The notes beneath the pieces are model-generated. The model ran no database searches. It worked only from the letters and a program-made list of their open reading frames with translations, and was not told the DNA's origin. 64,000 bases of DNA, taken from positions 68,501-132,500 of the forward strand of contig MVGU01001180.1 in assembly GCA_002005505.1 (NCBI GenBank), written 5' to 3'. This DNA is from Botryococcus braunii (Eukaryota > Chlorophyta > Trebouxiophyceae). The position numbers and the translations under genes were made by a program. Shown one piece after another: positions 62,210 to 64,000 of the stretch (its first letter is position 1; the number at the start of each line of letters is the position of its first letter).

Positions 62210-62413
62210 TGTAACAGGGAAAATCACACAATGGCACGGAGACCAAGAAATAGCAATAATAGTCTGTTACAAACACACGGCATCCACCTCATGCTCTATC
62301 TTATCTTGTGTCCTCCTCTCGTTCCTTATGCTCGCGACATTAGGGGCACATTCGAGACACCTACAACGCGTACACGCGCAACCAAACCGCTAGGGACCAA
62401 AACACCTATTACA
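62210..62413 (-). repeat. 5' LTR of element G (204 bp)
   Basis: Pairs with 40575-40778. Followed by TSD GAAAG. Confidence 0.95.
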
Positions 62414-62464
62414 GAAAGCATGACAACCTCAAGGCCATGCCAAAGGCGTTGAAGCTTAAATGTG

Positions 62465-62730
62465 TTGGAAGGAAGGGAACGAATGATGGAAACAAGGAAA
62501 GAATGAAGGGAGGGAGGGAGGAAGGTAAGGACGGGAAGGAAGGAAGGAATGAAAGAGGGGAGGGAAGGGAAGGAAGGAAGGATACGAATTCAGGAACGGA
62601 GGGAAAGAGGCAGGGATGGCAGGAACGAACGGTGGGAGGAGGGGTGAAGGGAAGGAAGGAAGGGTGGGAGGAGGGAGACGGAAGGAAGGGAGGAAAGAAG
62701 GAACCAAAGAAGGAATGAATGGAGCACGGA
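62465..62730 (+). repeat. Purine-rich GGAA/GGGA microsatellite region
   Basis: Imperfect GGAAGGAAGGGA runs over about 260 bp. Open frames here are low-complexity and not genes. Confidence 0.9.
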
Positions 62731-62863
62731 GGCAGGAAGCGTGGGACCCAAGTAAGATCCGACCATAATGACGAAAGTGACCAAAGTAAGAGAGCACGAG
62801 GGCATACCCCCCCCCCCCCATGGTACACCATGACAACAAAACTCGTCACAGGTAAACCACACA

Positions 62864-63163
<300 letters not shown>

Positions 63164-63310
63164 TGTCTCGCTCTCTCTTCCCCCCATCCTTCTTCCCCCC
63201 CCACCCCCGCAGAGGGAAGAACGTGGGATAAAAAACGTGGGAAATAGCAGTTGGAAATAGCAGTGGGAAGTAGCAGTGGGAAAAACGTATGTAAAATCAC
63301 CAGAAGACCT

Positions 63311-63570
63311 CTAACATTGTGCTTCGGGCATGCATGTCAACCAAACAATGCCAAGTTGTTGACACCCATCCCGCTCCCAACACACCCAGGGCTTCGCTGG
63401 AGACAAAATATTGCTCCCAAGCCCCTCACTCAACCCCTCCCATGCATCAAGAAGCTGCGTGCACTGTTTCCAAAGTCCACTAAACATCAGATATGTACTC
63501 CTCCCCTCCCAGAACCCCTCCCTCTGCCATGGCAAATTGTCCGAGCCATCATCTCCAAGATCTGCAGCAA
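63311..63570 (-). CDS. Possible exon between microsatellites
   Basis: The minus strand encodes DGSDNLPWQREGFWEGRS, then FSGLWKQCTQLLDAWEGL and a Cys-rich end before TAG. It follows an acceptor-like TTGCTGCAG after a TG run. Weak evidence; family unknown. 63187-63310 holds short AGCAGTGGGAA-like repeats and nothing else. Confidence 0.25.
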
Positions 63571-63584
63571 CACACACACACACA

Positions 63585-63642
<58 letters not shown>

Positions 63643-63692
63643 GCGCGCGCGCGCGCGCGCCCGCGCGTGCGTACGCACACACACACACACCC
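63571..63692 (+). repeat. (CA)n-(CG)n-(CA)n alternating tract
   Basis: CA repeats (63571-63628), a 30+ base CG tract (63629-63663), then short CA (63675-63690). Alternating pyrimidine-purine of this length is the classic Z-DNA-forming sequence. Confidence 0.97.
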
Positions 63693-63700
63693 CGGGGGGG

Positions 63701-63941
<241 letters not shown>

Positions 63942-64000
63942 AGAGATTAGGGGGGGGGCAGTAAGGTAAGCGTCCTGCACACATGGAGCTTCTTCTTCTG

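Larger units (their letters stand above)
40575..62413 (-). mobile_element. Gag-only LTR element G (TR-GAG type), split by copia D
   Basis: LTRs are 204 bp (40575-40778 and 62210-62413) with about five differences. TSD is GAAAG (40570-40574, 62414-62418). With copia D removed G is about 2.3 kb: PBS, short leader, one gag gene, 1.1 kb without coding, polypurine tract. No protease, RT or integrase is present or fits. This matches the non-autonomous TR-GAG class known from plants. It would need enzymes from a relative such as F. Confidence 0.9.

Overview
This is a stretch of a large, repeat-choked eukaryotic nuclear genome. There are no operons or bacterial signals. Almost everything is LTR retrotransposons: Ty1/copia elements with a gag-PR-IN-RT-RNaseH order, and Ty3/gypsy elements, most of them chromoviruses whose integrase ends in a chromodomain. 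Three copia families are primed by an internal (anticodon-half) fragment of initiator tRNA-Met. This, with the chromoviruses, a gag-only element and long CT/GA microsatellites, suggests the green lineage. A streptophyte alga such as Chara is my guess, not something the sequence proves.

Layout. The window holds two nested stacks separated by older, gene-like DNA. Stack 1 (1-26493): a gypsy element I (+, 19611-26493) appears to have been hit by a same-family element J (-, only its 5' LTR and leader visible, 19024-19610). J was hit by gypsy H (+, 1-19023). H was hit twice by copia elements: A (-, 1196-8335, TSD GTAAG) and B (-, 10054-17065, TSD GAAAT). Then come 26494-30309, which holds two inverted copies of a decayed gene fragment, and gypsy K (-, 30310-36176, TSD CTTCT). 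Next is 36182-40574, decayed minus-strand gene-like DNA with a solo copia LTR (39322-39722, TSD AATAT). Stack 2 (40575-62413): a small gag-only element G (-, TSD GAAAG) was hit by copia D (-, 42582-62086, TSD AAAAG). D was hit by gypsy E (-, 44396-50345, TSD AGCAC) and gypsy F (-, 51180-58049, TSD TGTGA). The window ends in microsatellites (62414-64000).

All nine complete insertions have matching 5-bp target duplications, and eight have an equal-length LTR pair (the ninth is the solo LTR). By eye, LTR divergence falls with nesting depth (G > D > E > F), as it should. A and F look intact. B has one nonsense codon. E has a gag frameshift in a 16-base homopolymer. D, G, H, I, J and K are interrupted or decayed.

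Most notable: copia A and D carry an extra open reading frame between the primer-binding site and gag-pol. The two proteins share an ERAFIVKD core. The A protein begins with RTKQTARKTT, which matches the histone H3 N-terminal tail (RTKQTARKST) around K4 and K9; the D protein begins with a weaker version. The same loci hold chromodomain integrases, whose domain family reads the H3 tail. Other unusual features are a Cys-containing repeat in the IN-RT linker of A and D, a conserved in-frame UGA in a small hairpin between gag and pol in E and H, internally duplicated LTRs in A and B, and an LTR bounded by 57-bp inverted repeats in H.
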